Assembly: GCA_037447655.1 (NCBI GenBank) | Contig: JBBHKE010002382.1 | Coordinates: 1-28,714 of the forward strand | Length of the DNA stretch: 28,714 nucleotides | Direction of reading: 5' to 3' | Source of the DNA: Zygnema cylindricum | Taxonomy: Eukaryota > Streptophyta > Zygnematophyceae > Zygnematales > Zygnemataceae | Part shown: positions 10,509 through 20,361 of the stretch, one piece after another | Layout: every line of letters starts with the position of its first letter | How positions within the stretch are numbered: position 1 is the first letter of the stretch | The notes under the pieces: model-generated | What the model was told of the DNA's origin: nothing | What the model saw: the letters and a program-made list of their open reading frames with translations, nothing else | Database searches by the model: none | Translations under genes and position numbers: made by a program

Positions 10509-11204
10509 AGATTTTCTTTACACTCTTCCCTAAGAGGGAATGGCGAGGGTGTGAGTGAATATCGTTGACGTCAACCGATCTTGAGAGGATATCGGCCAAT
10601 TATTGTTGCCGATTATTTTGGAACATTGCATAATCGCAAAAGGACGTCTTTAGCGGCCGGCAAAATTCTTAGCCGGTTTTACATTCAAATGTTGCAAAAA
10701 TGAAAAATCCAGAAACCGTACGCAAGTACAACAGCGGTCAGTTTGGAAAAGTTAAAACGTTTTATTGAATGTCGATTGATTAGATCTGTTCGTACTGATT
10801 CTCGACAAAACGACAAAGTAGATGACGTGGCACGATTTTATACCTCATTGTCAGAAATGTCAGAATAATGAAACAGCCGGCAAAATCAGACTTCTTTCTT
10901 GTCTTTTTCTCAAAACTGTACGGATAGAGACGACAACCCTAATCCATCCGGCAGAGGATCTTACTGGTTAAGGTTAAATCGAGTGTGAGCAGAGAGATTC
11001 GTCCTTTTTTGTCGTTTTTCTGTACATTTATTGATATGGCTATAAAATTTTAAGATGTGTGCCTCGTCAACCCTAAATTAGAGTGTATTTATATAAGGCG
11101 AAAAGTGAGGCTGTTTACAAAATTCCTTAACTCGCGGTACCATGTCGTATTATTATTTTTGTTTTTTTGGAAAACAGCGTTACAGAGGGTCGGATTGAGA
11201 TTCT
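10509..11204. other. Spacer between two oppositely oriented MITEs
   Basis: No supported gene. The word GCCGGCAAAAT(T/C) occurs at about 10654 and 10875, and AGCCGGTTTTAC at 10672. The stretch may be decayed repeat, with partial likeness to the region before 27655. Confidence 0.4.
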
Positions 11205-11760
11205 CCAAGGATCCGGGAGAAAACATTGACCGTTCGATTTTTCTTTTGTATTCGTCTACGAAGCAATCTTTCCTCCGTACTTCGTACTGTAGTCCATTAA
11301 AGAACGTGTAGGATTTCTACACGTGGATGATCTAATTCGTGGAACAATGGACCGATGTATCGCTACACTATTAGTGTTAACAATTTTTTTTGCCACTTAA
11401 AACATCTTTTCTCCGTACACACATGTCAGATTGAGGATCTGACGGCTGCGATTGAAAGGTAACATTCTCAGCTTCCGATTGGCGGCATCAGATTAAAAAT
11501 CGGACAAGTGTGTACGGAGAAAAAAAGTTTTAGGTGGCGAAAAAAACATTAACACTAATAGCGATTCACGGTGTACTGTACCACCGTAATTTTGAAACGT
11601 CGCAACGGGGGCCATTTTATGCCCATATGGCATATGTCTTCGGACAAGGTGGAAACGAGTCCACCAAAATCCGCTATAAAATCTTTGCCGAAAGATATCG
11701 TGTCAGGCTTTTTTTGTCGTCTTCTCTTCAGTTTCGTGGTTTCCCGCGCTTCTTATTATG
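11205..11760 (+). repeat. Dispersed repeat copy, interrupted by a MITE
   Basis: The left half (11205-11350) matches 27660-27830: GAAAACATTGACCGTTCGAT, GAAGCAATCTTTCC, GTAGTCCATTAAAGA, TCTACAC and GGATGAT occur in the same order. The right half (11576-11760) matches 27850-27990: ACAAGGTGG, TCCACCAAAATCC, and GTTTCGTGGTTT against GCTTGTGGTTT. The MITE at 11351-11575 lies exactly between the halves and is absent from the 27.7 kb copy, so the MITE is the younger insertion. Confidence 0.65.
11351..11575 (-). mobile_element. Small inverted-repeat transposon (MITE), copy 2, inverted relative to copy 1
   Basis: Left arm GTATCGCTACACTATTAGTG and on to CCACTTAAAACATCTTTTCTCC; right arm GTACGGAGAAAAAAAGTTTT and on to ACACTAATAGCGATTCACGG TGTA. 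Its core is the reverse complement of the core at 10288-10508 (GCCGCCAATCGGAAGCTGAGA when reversed). It sits within a dispersed repeat whose other copy at 27.7 kb lacks it. Confidence 0.75.
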
Positions 11761-11806
11761 AGCCTCAGGCTTTACCCAACCGGCCTTGCAAAGCCCCCTC
11801 TAAAAA

Positions 11807-11922
11807 GTGGAGGATTATGCAAGCGATTTTAAATGTCCTTTGCATGGCGTCATAATACCACGCGATGAGACAACCGATAGCAGTCGAAGACGAGGCGAGT
11901 GGCCTGCTGATAGAGGACAGAT

Positions 11923-11954
<32 letters not shown>

Positions 11955-12439
11955 GGATGAATGCAGATTGTTGTGGTGATGAAGGCGAAGAAAGAAATGC
12001 AAAAAGGAGTGGACTGGGGAAATCACAAACAAAAGACTCCGACGTACGAAATAAATTGGCACATGAGGCTATTAACAATGTTAGAAAGAGAGACAGACTT
12101 GAACAAGAGCAGAAGAGACAGGAGGTTTTAAAACGGATAGGTGCTAGGCGTGCAAGGGAGCATAATGAAGCAGTTTTGAGACAAGCAGCGCTTGCAGGAA
12201 CTTCGCAAGGCCATAATGAAATTCTTGGAGAAGATTCAGTGGAAACTGAACGCACTAGTGATAGAAACAGGAAGAAGAACAAGACTAATGGGCTCGCTGC
12301 AATGTTGCAAAAACCGGAGACGACTAGGGACAGGCTCTCGAAGCGGCTATTGAATACAAGGGTGAATGATGTTGTTGTAGAGCATATCGTCAGGGAGGAG
12401 GATCGTCGACGTCAAACATTGGTTTCAAACAATTGGTGA
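11807..12439 (+). CDS. Unidentified charged coiled-coil-like protein, 210 codons, Asp10 from a GAT repeat
   Basis: I do not recognise this protein. The frame opens at ATG 11807, crosses the repeat module (residues ~18-50, including ten Asp), and continues as a strongly charged chain to TGA at 12437-12439. Residues ~78-130 (for example RNKLAHEAINNVRKRDRLEQ and on to RIGARRAREHNEAVLRQAAL) look like a long basic/acidic helix. The end reads VNDVVVEHIVREEDRRRQTL followed by VSNNW. The unique part after the repeat has balanced codon use and no low complexity, so it is the credible portion. A GATGAATGCAG acceptor at 11956-11966 could make the true exon start at 11967, leaving the repeat intronic. 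An ATG at 11957 is another possible start. No signal peptide, membrane segment or nucleic-acid-binding motif is seen. It could be a transposon-encoded accessory protein; that is a guess. Confidence 0.5.
11859..11954 (+). repeat. Module plus short (GAT)10 tract, copy 2
   Basis: CCACGCGATGAGACAACCGA then TAGCAGTCGAAGACGAGGC and CTGCTGATAGAGGACAGATT precede about ten GAT units. It parallels 9760-10074, but with a far shorter tract and no MITE after it. It is read through in frame by the ORF at 11807-12439, giving ten aspartates. Confidence 0.8.
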
Positions 12440-14286
12440 ATGGTCAGATGTATTTGTAATGTATCTGTTCTTTGAAAAAGCGCGTACATATGTTTTGTCT
12501 GTGTCAACTCAGATGTTACGCTGGTGGGTCCAATTTTATATAGGTTTTAGAGTGGATTCTACCACAATTCCGGTCATCGATCGGCACGATTTACGTACGT
12601 CAACACTCTGAGGGACAAATGGATTGTGTTTTGGTAGTAGAATAGCTTAGGACTTGGCTGCAATAAAACTAGCTTCAGTTTATTATAAGACTTAAAATTT
12701 GCAATTCGTCCCATCTAGTGATTACTGGATTTCTCAACCTGTTGTACATAATCATGTGTTGTCTATTTTTACATCTCTTAGAGAGGGATCAGGTATAAGC
12801 AGGACACTTATGTATATTTTAGGCAAAATTTGGTGTAATTTACTGCATAACAACGTTTGAAAAAACTACTTTGAAGGATAATATTGAAGTATGCACAAAG
12901 TTGTTTGTGTTTCACCGCGGAAAGACTTGTGATAGAACTCCCCTGTAAGTTCTGTAGTGTGAGACTAAAGAACTAAATGACTGCCTGAACCCCAGAGTCA
13001 CGTCTTCTTCCTTTTACTTCGCTCCTTGCCAGATCTTCCGTTCTCTTTGTTCCTTTGCAGTTAGGTTTTCTTTCTTTTCCACAGCTCTTTGAAGTCGTGT
13101 TTTCCTCCTTCCTATCTTTGCGGGTCTTCATTCATTCTCTTTGTTCTTTTGTAGTCGGGTCTTCTTCCTTTTTCATTGCTCCTTTGCAGTTAGGTGTTTG
13201 TTCTTTTTTTTTAGGGTTCTTTGGCCTCTGGCAGACGCTGTCTGATTTTTCAGTACGAACATTTTGGTGCTCCAGGCCTGTAGAAGACATGGCATAGAGT
13301 ACAGCAACATTGAAATGATGCATGACTGTATCCATTTGAAAATGCTTTAGTTGTAGTTCAATATGCTAACTACTCATACAGCTGAGCTGTTTTAGCTGAG
13401 CCATCAAATATTTACGCTTATAGCTTTACAATAAAACCAGGCCATTTTAGTCGTAGTGGAACATTTTCTATAATTTAAGGTGTGTGTCAAAGGGTGCAAC
13501 TTGACTCAGTCAGTCTTCGGGTCTCGCACCAAAGGTGCCGTGGTAAACATTTCATGATAAACGTACACGGCGGTTAATCAAAGATATATGAAGTGCACAC
13601 ATGAATGGAAACTTTTTCATCGGTTTGGAGCTAACTGTTCAATCTACTTCAAATATGATGGATATAAATGACAGTAGAACTAGAAGTGACATGAGAGCTT
13701 GGGGTTCAACTACTTTCTTTGTCTATCTGATTGCATCCAAATGTACCTCGTCTTAACCATTTGTAATCTATTAAAAAGTCGTTTTCTGATCTTTCGCTAG
13801 ATGTACATTCCTAGAATTTGTATATACCTGGTTGGTCGCCAGTTTTTTATCCTAGTTCTTTCTCGCAAAAAGTGTTAACCGTTTCAACCAAAAAAAGAAA
13901 ATTCAACTTCATAAATATTTTTTTTACATTATTGTTGCTGTATTTTTTTAATGTATCTTTCAAAAAATTTAAACTAAATAAAGTCTTCACCGTACTATTG
14001 ATGAAGATTACTTACTACCGTAATAAAGTAAGGTCCACAACCGTGAAGGTCGTCGATGTCGATTGGTCCTCTTGCTGGTAGAATAAGAAACAAGGAGGCT
14101 CCACGTTGGCTCCCCGGATGCTGGAGCCTTTTAGGTAATATTCAGAATTTGTCTAGAAAAAAATAGAACTTCATTGCAAAATTTGCAATGGAAAACCCAT
14201 CTGGTTGTAGAGGAAACATTCAAATTAAATGTTCGGACGTCAAAAAAAATGTTCAAGCTGTTCGTTTCTATTTTATCGTTTAATAT
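12440..14286. other. Spacer, including a pyrimidine-rich degenerate tandem repeat at about 13000-13215
   Basis: No supported gene. Between about 13000 and 13215 the plus strand is C/T-rich with recurring TTTGCAGTTAGG, GTCGGGTCTTC(T/A)TTC and TCTTTGTTC words, in units of roughly 50-90 bases. The small hairpin GCACCAAAGGTGC lies at 13527. The rest (12440-12990, 13300-14286) is unique-looking AT-rich DNA. Confidence 0.5.
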
Positions 14287-14592
14287 CATAGTTCAAAAGT
14301 AGGCGTTTTTATGGTAGGCCTTTGGTCGGCGCCTTTATCGTAAGTTGAGTTATGGGATTTTCATGTGATCTTCTTAGATCGCTACTTTGATCAGCGACCG
14401 CCCGATCGTCCGAATCTGACGGTGTAAGTAAAAAATTTTGGTCCCAATGTTTTAATTGGTCCAATTTTTGGTCCGAATGTTTTAATTGGTCCGAATAGGT
14501 CCGAACACAATATGGGTCTTAAGGTCATATTGTATGTTTTGCATACAATAGGCATATTGTATGGGCCTACTTTCGCCTACTTTTGAACTATG
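14287..14592 (+). mobile_element. Non-autonomous hAT-like element, copy A (306 bp)
   Basis: Terminal inverted repeats CATAGTTCAAAAGTAGGCG and CGCCTACTTTTGAACTATG bound the element. It is flanked by a perfect 8-bp direct repeat, TTTAATAT (14279-14286 and 14593-14600). Eight-base target duplications are the hAT superfamily hallmark. Internal landmarks shared with the 23.9 and 26.3 kb copies are TTATGGGNTTTTCATGTGAT then CTTCTTAGATCGCTACTTTG, GATCAGCGACCG, and CAATATGGGTCTTAAGG. It has no coding capacity. Confidence 0.85.
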
Positions 14593-14739
14593 TTTAATAT
14601 AATGACTGGGTACTTCAGTATGTGGATATGTAAGGGTACGTCCCCATGTAATCTGTATTTTGATAAAGTATTTTGGACTGTAGTAGAGATTCTCCGTACT
14701 ACTTTGAAGAGCGACCATATGTGCGAAAATGAAATCGGA

Positions 14740-16290
14740 ACTTTGACATGTGACGGTTGTAGACGTAGGTACAAGTTGTGACGATTGAAGCCTACTACGA
14801 AACTTTCGACGATTAGTGACGCCAACAAAAACAGCGACAGTGGTAGACGTCTAGATTTTTGTGAAATTGTAGATGTTTAGGGTTTCGTGACATTCTGACG
14901 TCATGCTCACTTGCGACAACGTCGACGTCACTGATTCAATAACTTTCCGCCATGGTTTTCCCATTTCCTTTTTTTAACTTTTCTCACTCGACTTGCCATT
15001 AAAAAAAAACCTAAAAAAAATCAAAAATAATAATTTTAAAAGATCTTTCATTTTATACCAATATTGTCGTGTCTCGTTCTAAAAAGTGTGAGGTTAAAGC
15101 GTTGGTGTGAGAGGGAGAGGGGAGAGGCAACGACGGCGCAAAATTTTGAAAAAGACCCATGAATGAAAGTGGAGGTCCGAGACCCCTGCAATTTTTTTCC
15201 GTACATGCGCGTGACAGGCACGGAGAAAAATAGCGAGGACTCTCCCTCGTCCAAAAATTTTCCCACTCTTGTGGCGCGTGCTTGGATCGTTTTTCATTCG
15301 CTATTTGGCCGGTACTTTGACTAAAATCACCCCCTCGAGGTGATTTTGGATGAAGTTTTTTTTTGGGTTGGATTCTCTTGCCCTGAGGTCGAAAAGGGGA
15401 AAACGCCAAAATGTGTTCACATGACGACAGACACGCCGTACATCTAAAGTATGAATTGACGTTCACTCTACTTTGGTAAAAATGATTTTCTCGTACGGCT
15501 AAAGTTTTTGTCAAAGTTCCTTGAATTTTAGGGCAAAAGATAGAGAAAAATAGATACTTTAATACATGGGGACGTACCCTAAGGGCGGCATCACAAGTTG
15601 AAGATATTGTTTTGCTTAGGGTGCGTCTCTGTGTGCTTAAGTAAGGGCTTTTTTCTGTCGTTTTCTTGTAAAAATTACAGCCGTACAGCGTAAGTTTCAA
15701 CCGTACAAAAAAATAGAGAAAAAGAGAAGTACATTTTGCGTCATCATCGAATTTAAGATGTACTACATGTTGTCGTCTTGTGTTTTTCGACCCACTTCGA
15801 CGAAAAAAACGTCATCTTCAACCTTATGTTTAAAACACATGCGCGATGTGTTTTAAAATTAGGGATTTTCTATAAACAAATAGGAAAATTTATTCGCGCG
15901 TGCCGTATTCTTTGAAATTTTTCAAAAGATTTCAAGCGACGTGGAAGTGTACACAATTCGCTATGTTTTGTCCGTTTTTGTTTAATACGACAAAGAGAAG
16001 TACACAGTTTGTTTTGTTTTGTCCGTTTCCATCCGGTACGGATTTTTTTTTTGCAAGGGTCTCAAGGTTCCGATGCCATTTCACGTCAAGTCGACAATAG
16101 ACGCAAAGGCAAAACGCATCTTCTTCAACCATGAAACGGCACAGGCTCGAGGGCGGTAGGTCTACAATGTCACGAAAAGTCACGCGACGTCACAAGCAGT
16201 TAAGAAAAATAACGTGCGTCATCACAGATTGTAGACGTTGACAGCCGTCACTGGCATTGTCGACGTATACAATCGTCACGCTGTCATGCC
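14740..16290. repeat. Large imperfect palindrome (fold-back repeat), about 1.5 kb, centre near 15594
   Basis: The two arms are diverged reverse complements of each other. At the centre, TACATGGGGACGTACCCTAAG (15565) faces CTTAGGGTGCGTCTCTGTG (15616). Moving outward, CACGCCGTACATCTAAAGTAT on the left pairs with TTTAAGATGTACTACATGTT on the right (15751). GGGTCTCGGA and its flanks occur reversed near 15170 and forward as GGGTCTCAAGGTTCCGATG near 16060. GACGTCTA-rich ends pair last. The arms also match the single copy at 4128-5060. The left arm's 215-codon minus frame (15053-15700) is not conserved in the other copies and is rejected as a gene. Arm ends are approximate. Confidence 0.6.
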
Positions 16291-16866
16291 ATAAGACGTC
16301 GGCAGGTATTATGATTATATCGTGTACTAATTGATGTTTCGGTGACGTGACAGGTACATATCCGAAAGTACAACTAGAGATTCGTACGGGACAAAGGTCG
16401 AAATATACTCTCGTACGGTTTTTCTCCTTCACTCACTCACTATCCCTACGTCTCTCCCTCCCTCCCTCCCTCCCTCCCTCGCTATCTCTCCATTCAATCA
16501 ATTTTTTTCGGACTGAAATGAATGCTAGTGATGGCCACGGAGGTTCCTTAGCGATAAGGTAAAAATGGGAGGAAAAGGGGAAAAGATAAAAACGAAAAAG
16601 AGAGAATTTTGATTTATTGCAAAAACTCTACTCTAATCGAGAACCTTTAACTAAACTCAAAAAGGTACTTAAAACCTTTAAAATCGTTCTTTGAAAAAAA
16701 TTGCAAAACTGCATTTTCATTGTCGATATTGTAGTTTCTGCCATCTTTGGTTGTTGATCTTTAGTTCTTGAACAAAATAGATTCTTTCTCACATGGATTT
16801 GTACACTAATGGTTGGTTATTTGATAATCAAAGAAAAATAATTCCATGGTTTTTAGAAATAAACTG
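16291..16866. other. Spacer with (TCCC)n microsatellite
   Basis: CTCCCTCCCTCCC-type repeats occupy about 16449-16482, next to CACTCACTCACT at 16429. The remainder is AT-rich and has no gene that I can support. Confidence 0.5.
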
Positions 16867-17137
16867 TCAAAAAAGGTGTTTGTCTGATACCAATAGGGCA
16901 AAGATTTTAGGGCAAATATGGCACATCTGAAGTCCGAAATCTACGACGTGGTGTGAAGGAAGCACTCGCAACTCGATCCTCGTGCTCGGCATGAAGGGCC
17001 TGCCAATCACCTCGAAGGAAACGTCGACATCGCGCCATAGTTTCTCTGGCCCCGCTACCACCTCCACGGCCAGGTAAGACTAGAACCCAAAGTGAAAACA
17101 TGAAAAGAAGGTGCCAAGGTCCAACATCCGTGGGATC

Positions 17138-17506
17138 CTAATAAATACGAGACAAAGGAAGGTGGAGGGCGTCCTGTACGATAATCCGCACAGCCATGGG
17201 AATCCGCGTGTATAATCGCGGACAAGGGGCCCCCAAATTATAAGCTCCGAGCACGTCTAAATCTCGTACAAATGCCCAATCTTTGCTCGTAGGTCCGGAC
17301 AGGAGTATGGTGGAAGAAAGGGTACAAGAGGAAGGGTCGTTCTGGGCCAAATATTGTTGAAAACTCCTTGTATGTCGGGCAATACCGGCCCCATTCGCGA
17401 AATAGTTATGACACCCGCTACATTCTATCCGTGTTGAGGCTTGTGTGCGAGGTTTAGGTGGAGGAGCTGAACGAGGGAAAAGGGGCGAGTATGCCTGGCT
17501 GGACAT
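17138..17506 (-). CDS. Zinc-finger-like ORF in a GC-richer island, 122 codons
   Basis: An ATG-initiated frame runs from 17506 to a TAG at 17138. Residues ~29-48 read ECSGCHNYFANGAGIARHT, a C-x2-C-x12-H pattern like the first three ligands of a C2H2 finger, but no fourth His or Cys follows within 3-6 residues. The N-terminus is Pro/Ser-rich and the rest lacks a known motif. On the same strand at 16907-17060, in another frame, lies a basic stretch (ARCRRFLRGDWQALHAEHED). The two together might be decayed remnants of a transposable element protein, since an N-terminal finger followed by a basic region is common in such proteins (inference). The island (about 16900-18240) is visibly richer in G+C than its surroundings, suggesting a separate origin. 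A chance frame in GC-rich DNA is also possible. Confidence 0.3.
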   Translation of the reverse strand: MSSQAYSPLFPRSAPPPKPRTQASTRIECSGCHNYFANGAGIARHTRSFQQYLAQNDPSSCTLSSTILLSGPTSKDWAFVRDLDVLGAYNLGAPCPRLYTRIPMAVRIIVQDALHLPLSRIY

Positions 17507-17930
17507 GGTCTTTGAATGAGAGGGAGAAGCATAGGAAGTGATAGAGAGAGGAGAATCAGGAAGGACCTGGAATCCAGATCATCGACGAACCGTGGTATCA
17601 GAAAGGGCAACGGAAAAGATCGGTGGATCAAATCAGCAATCGGGTCATCAAGGCCGAAACGATCTGACAGCAACCGTCAGTGGCGCATCGAAATCATGGT
17701 CTGAAAAGATGAAAACTCAAAGTGGAGGGTCAGGATCCAGAATCATCTGGAAAGGAAAAGAATCATAAATGGAAGATGATATGAAAGGGAGGAAAGATAT
17801 TTTAATGGTAATGTGGAGATTTTGGAGAAATGGGTGAGGGTTAATGGCTGAAAGAATGGTTAAAGATTTGGAAGAGGGGCCGACCTATGATTCTCGCGCG
17901 TTGTTGGCAGGGCCGAGGGCAGATCCAGTA

Positions 17931-18238
17931 CATGGTGACGGGGAGGAGGTGCTGTCGCGTAGTGGGGAAGAAGAAGACAAACTTCAGATCCGGAGGTACA
18001 TGGTGACGGGGAGGAGGTGCTGTCGCGTAGTGGGGAAGAAGAAGACAAACTTCAGAGCCGGAGGTACATGGTGACGGGGAGGAGGTGCTGTCGCGTAGTG
18101 GGGAAGAAGAAGACAAACTTCAGATCCGGAGGTACATGGTGACGGGGAGGAGGTGCTGTCGCGTAGTGGGGAAGAAGAAGACAAACTTCAGATCCGGAGG
18201 TACATGGTGACAAGGAGGAGGTGCTGTCGCGTAGTGGG
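17931..18238 (+). repeat. 68-bp tandem repeat, about 4.5 copies
   Basis: Units start at 17934, 18002, 18070, 18138 and 18206, an exact 68-bp spacing. Each contains GGTGACGGGGAGGAGGTGCT, GTCGCGTAGTGGGGAAGAAG and ACTTCAGATCCGGAGGTACAT. Copies differ at only a few bases (AGAGCCGG for AGATCCGG in one; GACAAGG for GACGGGG in the last). The array stops at GTGGGG/CCTATT. As 68 is not a multiple of three, each unit shifts frame, so the serine/proline-rich frames on the minus strand are by-products. The near-identity implies recent expansion. Confidence 0.95.
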
Positions 18239-18506
18239 GCCTATTTTGCTATATTGTTTACCTATTTTGAGAAAAAAAAACATAAACATTACAGTGATGT
18301 CGTATTAGGGTGAACCTCCATCAGGCGAACAGTGAGGTTCATTACTGTAAAAAGTGCATTTCCGTACAGGGCCGTAATGCTTTTTTTTTTTTTAATAAAA
18401 CATGATTACTGTAGATTCGTCAAGATTCTTCAAACTTTTGGGCGACAACGTCGACCGTCCAATTATGTGTTTTCGAAGCAAGTGGCCATCTTATCCACTG
18501 TCTAGC
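18239..18506. other. Spacer with scraps of the 27.6 kb dispersed repeat
   Basis: GTCGACCGTCCAATTATG and TTCGAAGCAAG resemble the ATTGACCGTTCGATT and GAAGCAATC blocks at 11218 and 27674. GGTGAACCTCCATCA at 18310 resembles AAGGGTGAAGATCCATCA at 27553 and the reverse complement of 2816-2835. No gene is seen. Confidence 0.4.
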
Positions 18507-18702
18507 TACACCGCCCATCGTTGTTAGTGTTAATAACACTAATTCTGTCGCGACTTTTTTTGGCCAAAAATCACAAAATACAACATTATTTAAGGAAGTG
18601 GACCAAAATCTGCTACGTCACCTAGCACTAAATTAGTATTATTAATTCTAGTTTCGCATTTACACTAATTTTTCTTTAACCCTAATAACGATGGGCAGTG
18701 TA
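18507..18702. mobile_element. Small TA-flanked inverted-repeat element (MITE)
   Basis: Left end TACACCGCCCATCGTTGTTA then GTGTTAA; right end TTAACCCTAATAACGATGGG then CAGTGTA. The termini are imperfect inverted repeats of about 27 bases ending in TA. The interior is AT-rich, with TAATA-type pairs and no open frame. It belongs with the elements at 10076 and 28369 by terminal sequence. Confidence 0.7.
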
Positions 18703-20099
18703 GTCTCCTCCCTTTTTTTCGAGGAGTAGACTAGCTACACACTGGACGTTTAAAATGTTTACACGTGGAAAAGTCACGTACTTTCCACGATGGATGTGAG
18801 ATAGGAACCTTACATGTGGCGCAGGTCCACGCGCCTTCGGACAGGCTGTAATCAAAGCCGCATGTAATCAAAGTCGTTTAAAGATGCAAACGAATAGGCA
18901 GACGCTGTCGCACGAGTTTGAGGTTTCTGATTTTTTTTTCGAAGTGCGCGTGAGTACCAACAGTCCATTTCCAGCCTGTACGGAATTTATTCCATGTAAG
19001 GGCCGTGGAGGGGTCTCAAGCAACGGATGCCATTTCACAAAAGCGAAGTCGAGAGGGAGAGGGAGAGGGAGAGGGTTAAGGAGAGGGAGGAGGGGGAGGC
19101 TGTATCTGCTCGAGCATTTCTTTTGGAAGTTGAAAATGTGGCCAGGCTTTTAAATATCTGTGTATACCTTCACTGACGTGGGATACGAATGGGATCCTGT
19201 TAATTATTTTTGGTGGGAAGGAGCCTTTCATTATATATTATTCATTAAATATATTATTCATTATATATTAAATTCGTTATTAGAAGAAGTATTTTTAGAT
19301 GTTGTAAGCATCAAATCGTTTCAGAAATGCACAATGATAGGAAGAGGTGTTGCAGGTCAAAAGTTTTTTTTGAGAGGAGAAGTGCTGATTGGTTGGTCAA
19401 TGTTGTTTTTTGCTAATGAAGGGTTCTCCATTGCAACGGACATTTGCCTATTTTAGGGTAAACACTATTTTTTGACTGAGCTATATTAAGAAAGTGCGAA
19501 GGAAAACCATCTGAAACTACATTAAATTCTGTTTTGAAACGTGGCCGATTATCAGCCACTAAAACAATGATGTCAACACTCTCATGTGACTTTTGAGTCA
19601 TAAAACGCTCACACGAATTTGAGTGACGAACTCTAATACCGGTGGGGCAGTGTTATGCACACAATGGAATTGTCAAAGTATACACAATATAAGGTCTCAG
19701 GCAGTTTTTAGGGTTTTTTTAGATTTCTTAGGGTTTTCTAGGACTTCCTAGTGTCTTGAGGTGCAATCAGGGCCTTTTAGGGCTTTAAGAATTACACTAA
19801 CCACGACCTTTCCATTTAACCATCTTCCAAAAAATATGCATAAAAAATCCAAAATAGAGCAAAACAACTTGAAATGTCATGGCATCATCCCTTACAGACG
19901 ACCTAATGGAAAAAATGGTCCTGATAAAAAAAATCCTCCTAAGAAAAATTGGAGCAAGACATCAGCAAGTATTCTATTCCCCAAAATATTTAGGTCAACC
20001 AAGTCTAAAACAGGGATAACTGGAGCTTCACCAATGTTGACTTAGAAGAGAGAAGAGAGGGAGAGAGGGAGGGAAATGCTAGCCATTTGTTAAGCTTTG
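18703..20099. other. Spacer with low-complexity patches and one short candidate ORF
   Basis: At 18960-19045, GTACGGAATTTATTCC and GGGGTCTCAAGCAACGGATG then CCATTTCAC match part of the palindrome's right arm (16037-16083), so this is another fragment of that repeat. (GGGAGA)n follows at 19050-19095. The 98-codon plus frame at 19160-19456 has no motif and is not supported. At 19879-20019 a 46-codon ATG frame (MASSLTDDLMEKMVLIKKIL, ending YLGQPSLKQG) looks more protein-like than the longer overlapping frame, but it stands alone. Confidence 0.4.
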
Positions 20100-20345
20100 C
20101 CTGCCACTATCTGCCCTAATCAACTTTCAAGAAAACTTACTTTTGTTCTCTCCGACTCCTCACATTTGTTTTACTCTTCCCACTATCTACCCTAAATCCA
20201 TCATCAAATAACTCATTCAATTAACTCTCAACCTCCTCAAACTCCATAAATTGTGTGCAGTTTTAATCTCCCACTATCTTCCCTAATTCATTCTCAGAAA
20301 CTTCATTCTCTTAACTTTCACATTCCTCAAATCACATTTCGATTA
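20100..20345. repeat. Degenerate tandem repeat downstream of the RS-protein gene
   Basis: CACTATCTNCCCTAA recurs at 20105, 20181 and 20272, each followed by a C/T-rich stretch with TTAACTCT and CCTCAAA words. Units are about 76-91 bases and clearly diverged. It lies just past the stop codon of the minus-strand gene at 20362, so it may be transcribed as 3' untranslated sequence. Confidence 0.65.
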
Positions 20346-20361
20346 ACTCTTCTTCCTACCC

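Noticed and set aside
15053-15700. 215-codon minus-strand frame
   Set aside because: It lies across the left arm of the large palindrome; neither the right arm nor the 4.1-5.06 kb copy keeps the frame, so DNA but not protein is conserved.
17841-18184. Ser/Pro-rich minus-strand frames repeating MSSSSPLRDSTSSPSPCTSG
   Set aside because: They are translations of the 68-bp tandem repeat, whose length shifts frame at each unit.
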